A stretch of 64,000 nt of DNA from Bacillota bacterium (GTDB lineage: Bacteria; Bacillota; Clostridia; Acetivibrionales; DSM-1351): positions 1-64,000 of the forward strand of contig JAEXFI010000014.1 in the NCBI GenBank assembly GCA_023400235.1, written 5' to 3'. Below the pieces are notes generated by a model. That model ran no database searches. It was not told where the DNA came from and was given only the letters and a program-made list of their open reading frames with translations. This document shows positions 41,254 to 48,075 of this stretch, piece after piece. Every line of letters begins with the position of its first letter. Position 1 is the first letter of the stretch. Both the position numbers and the translations under genes were made by a program.

Positions 41254-43650
41254 CTAGTAAGCTTTCAAAATGGTAGAAGAAACATTTCCGCCCAATTCAA
41301 AGGTATTGAGCATTACACAGTCCACAGCGTTGCTCCGCCTGTCTCCTGCGCCACCGACAGGTGATATGCCGCTCAAGTGTCCGGCGATGGAAGGCATCTT
41401 CATACTTTCAAGGGATAATGCAGCCCCGGCCAGCTCCAGATAGGAAGCGGCGCCTAAAGCATGTCCCATATATTCTTTCATGCCAACTGCAGCTGCATTT
41501 TTAAAGTTGTCTGCCAAAATTGAGCTTTCCGATTCATCTACGGCTTTTATCAAGGTATTGTTTGTAAAAACGCAGTTGATGTCATCGGTTTTAATTCCTG
41601 ACTTGAGGATTACTTCAGCCATGGTTTTATTCATGACCTCCCGAAGCTTATCCGTTTCAAGTCCCTGGAAGCCTTTTGCAGAACAGCCCAGAACTTCTGC
41701 ATAGATGCGGGCCCCTCTTTTCTGTGCGTTTTCCAGTGTTTCAAGCACAACAATGCCAATGCCCTCTGAAACAGGCAGATGCTTTTGCCCCCTATTCCTG
41801 GATGCAAGGTACGGAAGCTCCTGATAGACCGGATTCACCTCAAAAAACAGCTGGGAAAGGCCCTCATACCCTCCGCACAGCATCATATGGGCCTTGCCGG
41901 AGGACAGAAGGTTTATGGCATATTCCAGAGAGCTTGCCCCTGCTCCATAAGCATTTGAAAATGTTGCATTGGGGCCCTTCAGGCCCAAAATCAGAGACGC
42001 AAAAGTAGAGGCTGCGTTGAAGGTGTTTTTCGGAACATCATTGGGGTCTATTTTCCTGGGTCCGTAATTAATAATAGTGTTCAGCAGGAATTCAGTGGTA
42101 CATTGTGAGCCAAAAAATGACTCCAGTACTATTCCTACATTTTCCTTGCTGTCATTTAATACATCAAAACCGGCGTCACCCAGCGCCTGTCTGCATGCAT
42201 TCAACACCAGGGCAGACACCCTGTCCAGCTTGTACTTTATAGACTCTTCTTCATCAATTATGGCGGCTTCGTCAATTTTTCCATGGCAGGTGCTGCCTTT
42301 TTCAAGCACAGCCAACAGGCCTTCTTTTCCCACCCCTGAAGGTGTAATGGCTGCCACCCCTGATATAACAAGCCTTTTTCCAGAAATATCTGAAGCTGAG
42401 GAAAGGGTCCGGTTCTTTTGGCGGGTATCCTTTAACTTGGACAGGACTATTGCCGAGTTTACTCCCCCAAAGCCCATGGAGTTTGAGAGCACCGCATTTA
42501 CTTCTGCCCTCCTGGGAGAGTTCATGACCAAATCAACCCCCAGATCCGGTTCAGGCTCCTCAAGATTCACAGTATACGGAATCAAGTCATTTTCAACAGC
42601 CAAGGCCGATACCACAGCTTCAATACTGCCTGCAGTACCCTGCAGATGACCTGTAGCTGCCTTGGTAGAGCTTACAGGAATACTGCCGGCATTTGGAAAA
42701 CTCAGCTTAATGGATTCTATTTCATTTGTATCGTTGGCTTGTGTTCCAGTTCCGTGTGCATTTATGTAGCTTATGTCCTGACTTTCAATATTTGAATCCT
42801 GCAAGGCATTGCCTATGGCCCGGGACAGTCCCTCGGGCTGAGAACGGGTCATATGGTTTGCATCACAGCTTAAGCCATAACCGTTAATTTCAGCATAAAT
42901 CTTTGCATTTCTGGCCAACGCGTGCTCAAGGGATTCCAGTACAAGTATTGCAGCACCTTCAGCCAAAATCAGCCCCGGACGGTTTTTATCAAAGGGCTTG
43001 CAAACACTGTTTGAAACAAGCCTTAGAGCATTGAACAGCGCGAAGGGCACCTCCGCTACAGCATCACTGCCTCCTGCCAGCATAATATCGTATTCTCCAT
43101 GCCTTATTAAATCCATAGCATGGGCAATTCCCATGTTTCCGGATGCACATGCAGCAGTGATAGTAGAAGAATACCCTCTTAATTTCAGCTCTTTGGCTAC
43201 GTAATATGTAGGGCGGAAATACGGCGAGTCCACAAGCAGCCGCAGGCTTTTTTTATTTTCTTTATTATTAAGATAATTGCGGTAGTACTTTTCACCTGAA
43301 ACCCAGCCCCCGCTTGTGGTAGCTATTATACAGCCGGCGTCCCGTACAGTATGGAGGTCCATTCCCGAGTCCTCCACCGCCAGCTTTGCAGCAACAACTG
43401 CATATCTGGAACATTTGTCCAGCCTTTTCAGCCTGTTGGACTCAGAATAACCGGCTATCTGACCTATCTGCTCCTCACTTACCAACGCAGCCCTCTTTGT
43501 CCTGTACAGAGAGGTATCAATGCTCTCAACCTCCGAGAAATTTGTCAAACCTTCATTTATAGCATTCCAGAAATTATCCTTTCCAACTCCTATCGGACTC
43601 ACAACACCAAGTCCTGTTACTACAACTCTTCTTCCCGTTTGTCCCATCAT
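41254..43650 (-). CDS. Fused ketosynthase and chain-length-factor-like protein (798 aa)
   Basis: Two KAS II-type domains in one chain. Domain 1 (about 1-410) has Cys168 in AACASG, His299 in NAHGTGT, Lys330 and His335 in KAATGHL: a complete condensing enzyme. Domain 2 (about 425-798) keeps the fold and the second His region (EYMGHALG), but the Cys position is Tyr568 (SNAYGAGASS) and NAHGTGT is lost. This is the pattern of a KS-beta/chain length factor partner. Type II systems normally encode the two separately. No acyltransferase or ketoreductase is nearby, so malonyl units would come from fatty acid synthesis. Confidence 0.9.
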   Translation of the reverse strand: MMGQTGRRVVVTGLGVVSPIGVGKDNFWNAINEGLTNFSEVESIDTSLYRTKRAALVSEEQIGQIAGYSESNRLKRLDKCSRYAVVAAKLAVEDSGMDLHTVRDAGCIIATTSGGWVSGEKYYRNYLNNKENKKSLRLLVDSPYFRPTYYVAKELKLRGYSSTITAACASGNMGIAHAMDLIRHGEYDIMLAGGSDAVAEVPFALFNALRLVSNSVCKPFDKNRPGLILAEGAAILVLESLEHALARNAKIYAEINGYGLSCDANHMTRSQPEGLSRAIGNALQDSNIESQDISYINAHGTGTQANDTNEIESIKLSFPNAGSIPVSSTKAATGHLQGTAGSIEAVVSALAVENDLIPYTVNLEEPEPDLGVDLVMNSPRRAEVNAVLSNSMGFGGVNSAIVLSKLKDTRQKNRTLSSASDISGKRLVISGVAAITPSGVGKEGLLAVLEKGSTCHGKIDEAAIIDEEESIKYKLDRVSALVLNACRQALGDAGFDVLNDSKENVGIVLESFFGSQCTTEFLLNTIINYGPRKIDPNDVPKNTFNAASTFASLILGLKGPNATFSNAYGAGASSLEYAINLLSSGKAHMMLCGGYEGLSQLFFEVNPVYQELPYLASRNRGQKHLPVSEGIGIVVLETLENAQKRGARIYAEVLGCSAKGFQGLETDKLREVMNKTMAEVILKSGIKTDDINCVFTNNTLIKAVDESESSILADNFKNAAAVGMKEYMGHALGAASYLELAGAALSLESMKMPSIAGHLSGISPVGGAGDRRSNAVDCVMLNTFELGGNVSSTILKAY

Positions 43651-43663
43651 ACTATTTTTTCCC

Positions 43664-43909
43664 TCAATCTATTCCTTTTTCGTTTAGCAGCTCCAGTACT
43701 TTTTCTACCGAATACATTTTCTTGACTTCTTCATCATTGATATTAAGATTGAACTCATCCTCAACTAACGCTACAAAGGACAGAATATCCAGAGAATCTG
43801 CACCAAGCTCCTTATAGACATTTGTAGACGGCTTTATGTCTGAAGCCTTTAGTCTGAATGCCTTGCTAAACATTTCGGTAATTTTTTGAGTCAATTCTAC
43901 GTTTACCAT
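43664..43909 (-). CDS. Acyl carrier protein 1
   Basis: An 81-residue carrier protein with ELGADSLDILSFVALVEDEF; Ser39 is the pantetheine site. The ATG at 43909 has AGGAG 7 bases upstream; the GTG two codons earlier is less likely. It is the first gene of the cluster operon, 13 bases before the ketosynthase fusion, and is the expected chain carrier for it. Confidence 0.92.
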   Translation of the reverse strand: MVNVELTQKITEMFSKAFRLKASDIKPSTNVYKELGADSLDILSFVALVEDEFNLNINDEEVKKMYSVEKVLELLNEKGID

Positions 43910-44002
43910 ATACACACTCCTATTTTTTATTGATAACTTAATTCAATTACATACCTGGGATATACGTCTTTGGGAAATTTAAAGCTCAGCCAGAGAGGTC
44001 GT

Positions 44003-44041
44003 TTAAGCAATATTTGCCATTATTGCTGAAAAATTGCTTAA
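44003..44041 (-). promoter_or_regulatory. Leader inverted repeat of the biosynthetic operon
   Basis: TTAAGCAAT (44003-44011) and ATTGCTTAA (44033-44041) are perfect 9-base arms within the untranslated leader, about 95-135 bases before carrier protein 1. It could be an mRNA hairpin or a protein site. Confidence 0.45.
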
Positions 44042-44080
44042 AGATGTTTACTTACATAGCAGTTGTGATATAATAATAGA

Positions 44081-44168
44081 CAGCAAAAAAATAGCTATTG
44101 CTATCACGTTGCTGGCCCATAAATCATTGTGTTCCGCCAAGAAGATAAATGATTTGTGGGTTTTATTA
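44081..44168 (+). ncRNA. Candidate antisense small RNA over the cluster leader
   Basis: TATAAT at 44069-44074 (with a poor -35, TTTACT 15 bases upstream) would start a rightward RNA near 44081. It ends at a strong terminator: CCCATAAATCATT (44116-44128) pairs with AATGATTTGTGGG (44148-44160), then TTTTATTATTT. The RNA would be complementary to the leftward cluster leader. The same inverted repeats would also fold in the leader itself. Confidence 0.35.
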
Positions 44169-44195
44169 TTTACGTAATATTTTTAGCAATTGCAA

Positions 44196-44220
44196 AAGTA
44201 AACAATATTAACCTTTACTT
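44196..44220. promoter_or_regulatory. Operator-like dyad at the cluster start site
   Basis: AAGTAAA...TTTACTT arms flank CAATATTAACC exactly where transcription from the promoter at 44254-44226 should begin, a typical repressor position. No regulator gene is present in the cluster. Confidence 0.45.
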
Positions 44221-44225
44221 GGTTT

Positions 44226-44254
44226 ATTTTACATCTTTATCAATTGATTTTCAA
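44226..44254 (-). promoter_or_regulatory. Promoter of the biosynthetic operon
   Basis: On the minus strand TTGAAA (44254-44249), exactly 17 bases, TAAAAT (44231-44226). The start near 44219 gives a ~310-nt leader before carrier protein 1. Confidence 0.65.
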
Positions 44255-44350
44255 CACTTTTTTTAGTAATTTATCACGTTAAAGTAGTTTTTTGTATTTT
44301 AAAGCAATAAATTGTATAATATTGTATGAAATTGTTGCATGACTACAGCC

Positions 44351-44366
44351 CTGAAGCAGGCTTCAG
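44351..44366 (-). terminator. Hairpin after the prodomain-like gene
   Basis: CTGAAG-CAGG-CTTCAG lies 24 bases past the stop of the leftward gene at 44390. There is no clear T-run, so it is a weak terminator at best. It could also protect the cluster promoter from read-through. Confidence 0.35.
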
Positions 44367-44389
44367 ACCTGTGCAGGTTAATTTACAGG

Positions 44390-44812
44390 TTAATTAATAT
44401 GTACGATATAGTCGGGCTCTGCATATACAACGCTTGGAAATTTTTTCAGCTTGATTATGGCGGCATATACACCCTTTACCGAGTCGTCCTTTAGCTTTAA
44501 AATCCATGTTGAGTGTCCCAGGAAGTTTTCTATCTGCGCCGGATTGCGGTATAGATTTTCATAGGAAACCACACCAAGTTCAGCCAGCGTCTTTTCATTT
44601 AAAATTTCGCTCTCATTTCCCAGCTTTATGGCAACAATAACTCGTCCCGGCACAATTTCCGGATTGGTTATGACAATCTGGTCTCCGGGATTTGGGATAC
44701 TTGCATAAAGTCCGTTATCAGCGGCCCGGCCTGCGGCAAAACAACTTTGACTCATGAGTACCAGCAGCATTGATACCATAATTACAAAAATAAAGCTCTT
44801 TCGGATACGCAT
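44390..44812 (-). CDS. Secreted stand-alone subtilase-prodomain-like protein (140 aa)
   Basis: A signal peptide (about residues 1-26, ending CFAAG) is followed by a single domain. PGRVIVAIKLGNESEI, LGVVSYENLY, STWILKLKDDSVKGVYAAIIKLKKFPSVVYAEPDYIVHIN match the prodomain/I9-like inhibitor fold of subtilisin and fervidolysin precursors, with the typical YAEPDY ending. No protease domain follows. Free prodomains can inhibit or chaperone a protease in trans. AAGGAGG precedes the ATG. Confidence 0.7.
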   Translation of the reverse strand: MRIRKSFIFVIMVSMLLVLMSQSCFAAGRAADNGLYASIPNPGDQIVITNPEIVPGRVIVAIKLGNESEILNEKTLAELGVVSYENLYRNPAQIENFLGHSTWILKLKDDSVKGVYAAIIKLKKFPSVVYAEPDYIVHIN

Positions 44813-45120
44813 GTTTGAAACCCTCCTTAGAAATAACTTTTGATTTATAAGTTCGAGGCCTGAATAATACTTAACATATTACCATATATTGTAAAATAAT
44901 GCAAATATATGTTTAGGCTTTTTTTAACGCGGCTGAGTGCCCCCAATCCTTTATTCCATAAGGTATTTGGCCATGCAGGGACTGATATGCCCTAAGTGCC
45001 CATATAAATTCCATATAGAAAATTTCATGTTTTTGAAATTGACTATTGACTAAATTGTCAATACTTTATATAATGAACAGGCTGCTATTAACCGGCGGTT
45101 AATTTACATAATTTTTATAT
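44813..45120. other. Gene-free interval
   Basis: These 308 bases hold the ribosome site and presumably the promoter of the leftward prodomain gene, and at the right end the tRNA-Lys promoter. I see no small gene or repeat in the rest. Confidence 0.5.
45046..45074 (+). promoter_or_regulatory. SigA promoter of tRNA-Lys
   Basis: TTGACT (45046-45051), 17 bases, TATAAT (45069-45074), about 46 bases before the tRNA. Confidence 0.8.
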
Positions 45121-45196
45121 GCGCCATTAGCTCAGTTGGTAGAGCACCTGACTCTTAATCAGGGTGTCCCGGGTTCGAATCCCTGATGGCGCACCA
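45121..45196 (+). tRNA. tRNA-Lys (anticodon CTT)
   Basis: The acceptor GCGCCAT pairs with ATGGCGC, followed by A and encoded CCA. The anticodon loop CTCTTAA on CCTGA/TCAGG gives anticodon CTT. The D-arm AGCTCAGTTGGTAGAGC and T-arm GGGTTCGAATCCC are standard. Confidence 0.97.
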
Positions 45197-45199
45197 TCA

Positions 45200-45234
45200 C
45201 CCCCTCAAATCACTGGATTTGTCAGGGGGTTTTT
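45200..45234 (+). terminator. Terminator of tRNA-Lys
   Basis: CCCCCTCAAATC pairs with GATTTG...AGGGGG around a short loop, followed by T5. Confidence 0.8.
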
Positions 45235-45242
45235 CATTGAAA

Positions 45243-45266
45243 AAGGCTTCCAAAAGTGGAAGCCTT
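45243..45266 (-). terminator. Terminator of the zinc-ribbon gene
   Basis: AAGGCTTCCA (45243-45252) and TGGAAGCCTT (45257-45266) form a perfect 10-bp stem. The T-run lies on the minus strand, 19 bases past the stop codon at 45285. Confidence 0.8.
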
Positions 45267-45284
45267 CATTTGCCATATTCAGAA

Positions 45285-45470
45285 TCAAAGCTTTTCCGAG
45301 CCGGATATCTTCTTATTCTGACACCTTTTGCAAACCTTTATTTTATTGCCATCTCCTGAGATTATATCATATAAAACCTTTATCCTGGTAGTTTTGCACA
45401 CCGGGCAGGTTCCCCTCCCATGGGATGGTAACCTCCATAAGGTTTTTCCTCTATGCATTTTTGTAGCCAT
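45285..45470 (-). CDS. Small zinc-ribbon protein (61 aa)
   Basis: Two CxxC pairs, CPVC and CKRC, about 24 residues apart form a zinc ribbon in a basic protein (MHRGKTLWRLPSHGRGTCPVC, KIKVCKRCQNKK). Function is unknown; nucleic-acid binding is plausible from charge. GAGAGGGTGA precedes the start. It has its own terminator. Confidence 0.7.
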   Translation of the reverse strand: MATKMHRGKTLWRLPSHGRGTCPVCKTTRIKVLYDIISGDGNKIKVCKRCQNKKISGSEKL

Positions 45471-45613
45471 TGCTCATTTCACCCTCTCTTATCACCCTTG
45501 TTGAACCCTTGTTAATATCCTTGTTAAAAACCCATTGTATCCTTCAGACCACCTTTTATATGTGGCGCCGGCTACATTAAAACCTTAACACAGGTGGTGT
45601 TCCCGTCGCAATT

Positions 45614-45913
45614 TCATAAACGGTTATGTAGAGAGTTTGAGCATGCCTGCTTTTCCTGACCTATTATCCTTCTGATGCTTTGCTCTGAAAGATAATATAT
45701 TCTTGACAGGTCCGAAACGGCTGTACCGGACCTGTAATCACAATATATGCTTTTATTCCTCTCCAAAAGGCTGTCCCTTGTGCCGCTGGCTTCTCCCCAT
45801 GCTTTATGCCCTCCGCTCTTCCTGGGTATATATAAAAATTCACCATCCACATACTTCTGAATAAGCTCAATAATTTCTTCCGGCAGCACATCCTGTGCCT
45901 TAATATATTTCAT
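45614..45913 (-). CDS. CD3324-like small HTH protein, second copy (99 aa)
   Basis: A paralogue of the 24459 gene: MKYIKAQDVLPEEIIELIQKYVDGEFLYIPR, KAWGEASGTRDSLLERNKSIYCDYRSGTAVSDLSRIYYLSEQSIRRII. The last part is a helix-turn-helix. GGGAGGAGC precedes the ATG. As with the first copy, an intrinsic terminator lies in its 5' leader (45977-46011), which hints at shared attenuation control. The target is unknown. Confidence 0.7.
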   Translation of the reverse strand: MKYIKAQDVLPEEIIELIQKYVDGEFLYIPRKSGGHKAWGEASGTRDSLLERNKSIYCDYRSGTAVSDLSRIYYLSEQSIRRIIGQEKQACSNSLHNRL

Positions 45914-45976
45914 AGCTCTGCTCCTCCCAATTTTTTGACGGATGAAGCAAAGACCCCTTGAATTTTATTCAATAAA

Positions 45977-46011
45977 AAAACCGCAGTACAGGTGATTCCT
46001 GCTGCGGTTTT
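45977..46011 (-). terminator. Intrinsic terminator in the leader of the second CD3324-like gene
   Basis: AAAACCGCAG (45977-45986) and CTGCGGTTTT (46002-46011) with an inner CAGG/CCTG extension. On the minus strand it is followed by T7 and lies 64 bases before the start codon. Confidence 0.75.
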
Positions 46012-46415
46012 GTTAAATAAACAATCCTGATTCCCGGACTCCTGTGAATAACTGGTGCTGGAGATACGTAACACTAATAAACCCTTATACATGAAATAAG
46101 GGATGAAAGCATACGGTTAATCTCAGCACCGGCTACATCAAGGCTCCAGGCTCCGAGCAAAGCATCGCCGACATTGATTTTTGTGGTCTTTGCGCGGAGC
46201 AGATTTTTCGGTTATAGGATTGCAACGAGTTCATAGAATAATTCCTTTCTATAATTTGAACAGCTCTTTTTCAAAAGATTAGCATAAAAATTATTGATGT
46301 TCAAGCTCAAGAACAGTTATGAAGCATTCTTGAGCAAATACTTCATATGTTATTTTCATCAGAATGCTGCTCCACATTGTTCCAGAATAATCCCCCAGTG
46401 TATGCGAAAACTATA
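46012..46415. other. Hairpin-rich interval without a convincing gene
   Basis: Two clear inverted repeats are present: CTCCGAGCAAAG with CTTTGCGCGGAG (about 46152-46201, one mismatch), and GCTCAAGAA (46305-46313) with TTCTTGAGC (46327-46335). A 60-codon leftward frame ending on the CD3324-like start has no ribosome site. Small RNAs are possible but no complete promoter-terminator pair was found. Confidence 0.4.
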
Positions 46416-46498
46416 AAAGTTGATTTCACGCAGCGAAAGCCACTACGTGTCCTTCATCACTATTTGTGTACGCGCCCTGCGCGTAGATGGGAGATAAT
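46416..46498 (+). promoter_or_regulatory. 80-nt structured leader element (copy B)
   Basis: It matches 72 of 80 bases with the leader of phosphoribosyltransferase A by hand alignment. The second hairpin is a perfect TACGCGC-CCT-GCGCGTA here, against a G-T wobble version in copy A. The first hairpin has one mismatch. It ends in GATGGGAGAT directly before the ATG at 46499. Confidence 0.65.
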
Positions 46499-46918
46499 AT
46501 GGTCCAGGCAGAAAATTACAAATCCAGCGGCGATGAAGCCCTGGTATATACTGATTGTAATTCATCCGGCTGCAATGAGTGCGGCTGCGAAACCTTTAAT
46601 GTGGAGCTGTCCGACAAGGCTTCCGCTGAAAATTACTCCAGAGGCGTTTCCTTCACAACCTTTGGCAACCAGCTAAAGCTCACTTACGACGGGCAATTGG
46701 CCAAGGGCGGTGCCAGCGAGGTTTTTGCAGTGGTCAGTACCAGAGACGACACTGACGGCACGAACACCTCCACATACCATATGAGCAATACCAGCCTACA
46801 AAGGTATGAATTATCAATTCCCTTACAAAAGAACCGTCAGATATCCGTCTCCTTTAAAGACAATTCAGAAAACCGGGATGATAATTCGGGCAAAAGCTAT
46901 AGTTATTATATCCAATAA
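46499..46918 (+). CDS. Unknown small protein with a Cys cluster (139 aa)
   Basis: I do not recognise a family. Near the N-terminus a CxxxxCxxCxC cluster (TDCNSSGCNECGCETF; Cys 20, 25, 28, 30) could bind metal or form disulfides. The rest is polar and beta-rich. There is no signal peptide. The ATG at 46499 with GGGAG is the start; the frame stays open upstream through the leader element but that is not protein-like. It is monocistronic with a strong terminator. Confidence 0.6.
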   Translation: MVQAENYKSSGDEALVYTDCNSSGCNECGCETFNVELSDKASAENYSRGVSFTTFGNQLKLTYDGQLAKGGASEVFAVVSTRDDTDGTNTSTYHMSNTSLQRYELSIPLQKNRQISVSFKDNSENRDDNSGKSYSYYIQ

Positions 46919-46919
46919 A

Positions 46920-46946
46920 GCAGGTGGCCTTCGGGCTGCCTGTTTT
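46920..46946 (+). terminator. Terminator of the Cys-cluster gene
   Basis: CAGGTGGCC-TTCG-GGCTGCCTG is a 9-bp stem with a UUCG tetraloop and two wobbles, followed by T5, directly after the stop codon. Confidence 0.85.
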
Positions 46947-47056
46947 TAAGATTCCCATGCAGACAATAAATATTTCTTCTCATAAAGCAGAAAAAAAATC
47001 CATGTGACTTTATCCCCCGGCGAGGAACCTTTTTAAGTTAAGTTCGAACCCATCGG

Positions 47057-47587
47057 TCACATGTGGAATATGCTTTTCCTGTCAGGCTCCAGCTTTGATG
47101 AGCCCAATTGTATCAAAAGCTCTTCCAGGGCTGACAAGCTTGCTACGGCACACACCGGATACATCCAGATATTTGTGGAGAGGTCAAGAAACAATGGAAT
47201 CAGAAACAGAAGTATTCCTGTAAACTTATTGGAATAGGTATGGAGCATGGCAAAGGTTTTATGCTTGAGCGCCACGGTTATAATGGATGCTGCACGTACT
47301 GCTCCTATGATTATAACCCAGCTTATAATTGCAGTGGGCAGCTTTAAAAATGGATATAGTCTTACAAATAGAACTCCTGCCATTATTATATCCGCCACAG
47401 TGTCCAGCCTTGCACCGGCCTTACTTCCCGTACCGGTTTTCCGCGCGATGTACCCGTCCAGAATATCGCTGACTCCACAGATGACATATATGAGGTAAAA
47501 TACATTTCCAAGAGGCTGAACCGTAAGCAAAACCAAGGAAAGGACTATTCTTGCAAAGGATAACATATTGGGGATTTTTTTTATCAA
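47057..47587 (-). CDS. CDP-alcohol phosphatidyltransferase (176 aa)
   Basis: The family motif DGxxARx8GxxxDxxxD is intact in DILDGYIARKTGTGSKAGARLDTVAD. About five membrane helices follow. The enzyme joins a CDP-activated lipid or alcohol to a polar head group, as PgsA does; the exact substrate is unclear. The best start is TTG at 47587 with AAAGGA 11 bases upstream. It stands alone. Confidence 0.85.
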   Translation of the reverse strand: MIKKIPNMLSFARIVLSLVLLTVQPLGNVFYLIYVICGVSDILDGYIARKTGTGSKAGARLDTVADIIMAGVLFVRLYPFLKLPTAIISWVIIIGAVRAASIITVALKHKTFAMLHTYSNKFTGILLFLIPLFLDLSTNIWMYPVCAVASLSALEELLIQLGSSKLEPDRKSIFHM

Positions 47588-48075
47588 ATTTAATCAGTCC
47601 TTTTCAATTCATCAATGACTGCAGGGCTATATCCGCAATACCAGTACAACATTCGGCAAATAGGGTGTATAAGTGGGAGGAGATCTTTTTGAAATACAAG
47701 GCGAAAAGAGCGCGGAATAATTGCTTTATTCCAATTTGACAAACGATGTAGTTCAAAAAAATATACCCAAGTTATGTGCCCGGACTTACCGAATGTTGTA
47801 CTAGTGTTTACCGTATATGCTATTCCAAGCTGCCGTCCTTGTCAAGTGATTGGCCCATATGGCGGATATCCCTGTGGAATGCCGTTTTGCAAAGTATGGC
47901 CAGTTACAGCCCAAAGCTGCCTGTCCCTTGAGAAATCCTCCAGAAAAGCGGTTTATGACCACCTTGGCTGGTATGTGTACGCATTTTTTCTGTAACGCCT
48001 ATATTTACTATGTTATACCTTCCGAATAGGTGGTAAAATAAATATTAATTGTAGAAAATTGTTTAGGGAGGTAAA
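47588..48075. other. Interval without a supported gene
   Basis: 488 bases. A GGAATAA...TTATTCC dyad lies near 47714-47732. Frames of 62 and 73 codons on the plus strand lack recognisable content; the second (47774-47995) has scattered Cys and no ribosome site. The right end carries the promoter region and GGGAGG site of the diguanylate cyclase. Confidence 0.4.

Noticed and set aside
42077..42649. 190-codon plus-strand open frame
   Set aside because: It is antisense to the conserved ketosynthase fusion, with Ser/Pro-rich composition typical of a shadow frame.
43981..44170. Cluster leader considered as a known riboswitch (c-di-GMP, T-box, fluoride, preQ1)
   Set aside because: None of the conserved core sequences of those classes could be found by eye on either strand; it is left as an undefined structured leader.
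45910..46092. 60-codon leftward frame ending on the second CD3324-like start
   Set aside because: It has no ribosome site and is crossed by the intrinsic terminator; the 4-base overlap with the next start is probably chance.
47774..47995. 73-codon Cys-containing frame before the diguanylate cyclase
   Set aside because: It has no ribosome site or promoter and an irregular composition; not enough to call a gene.
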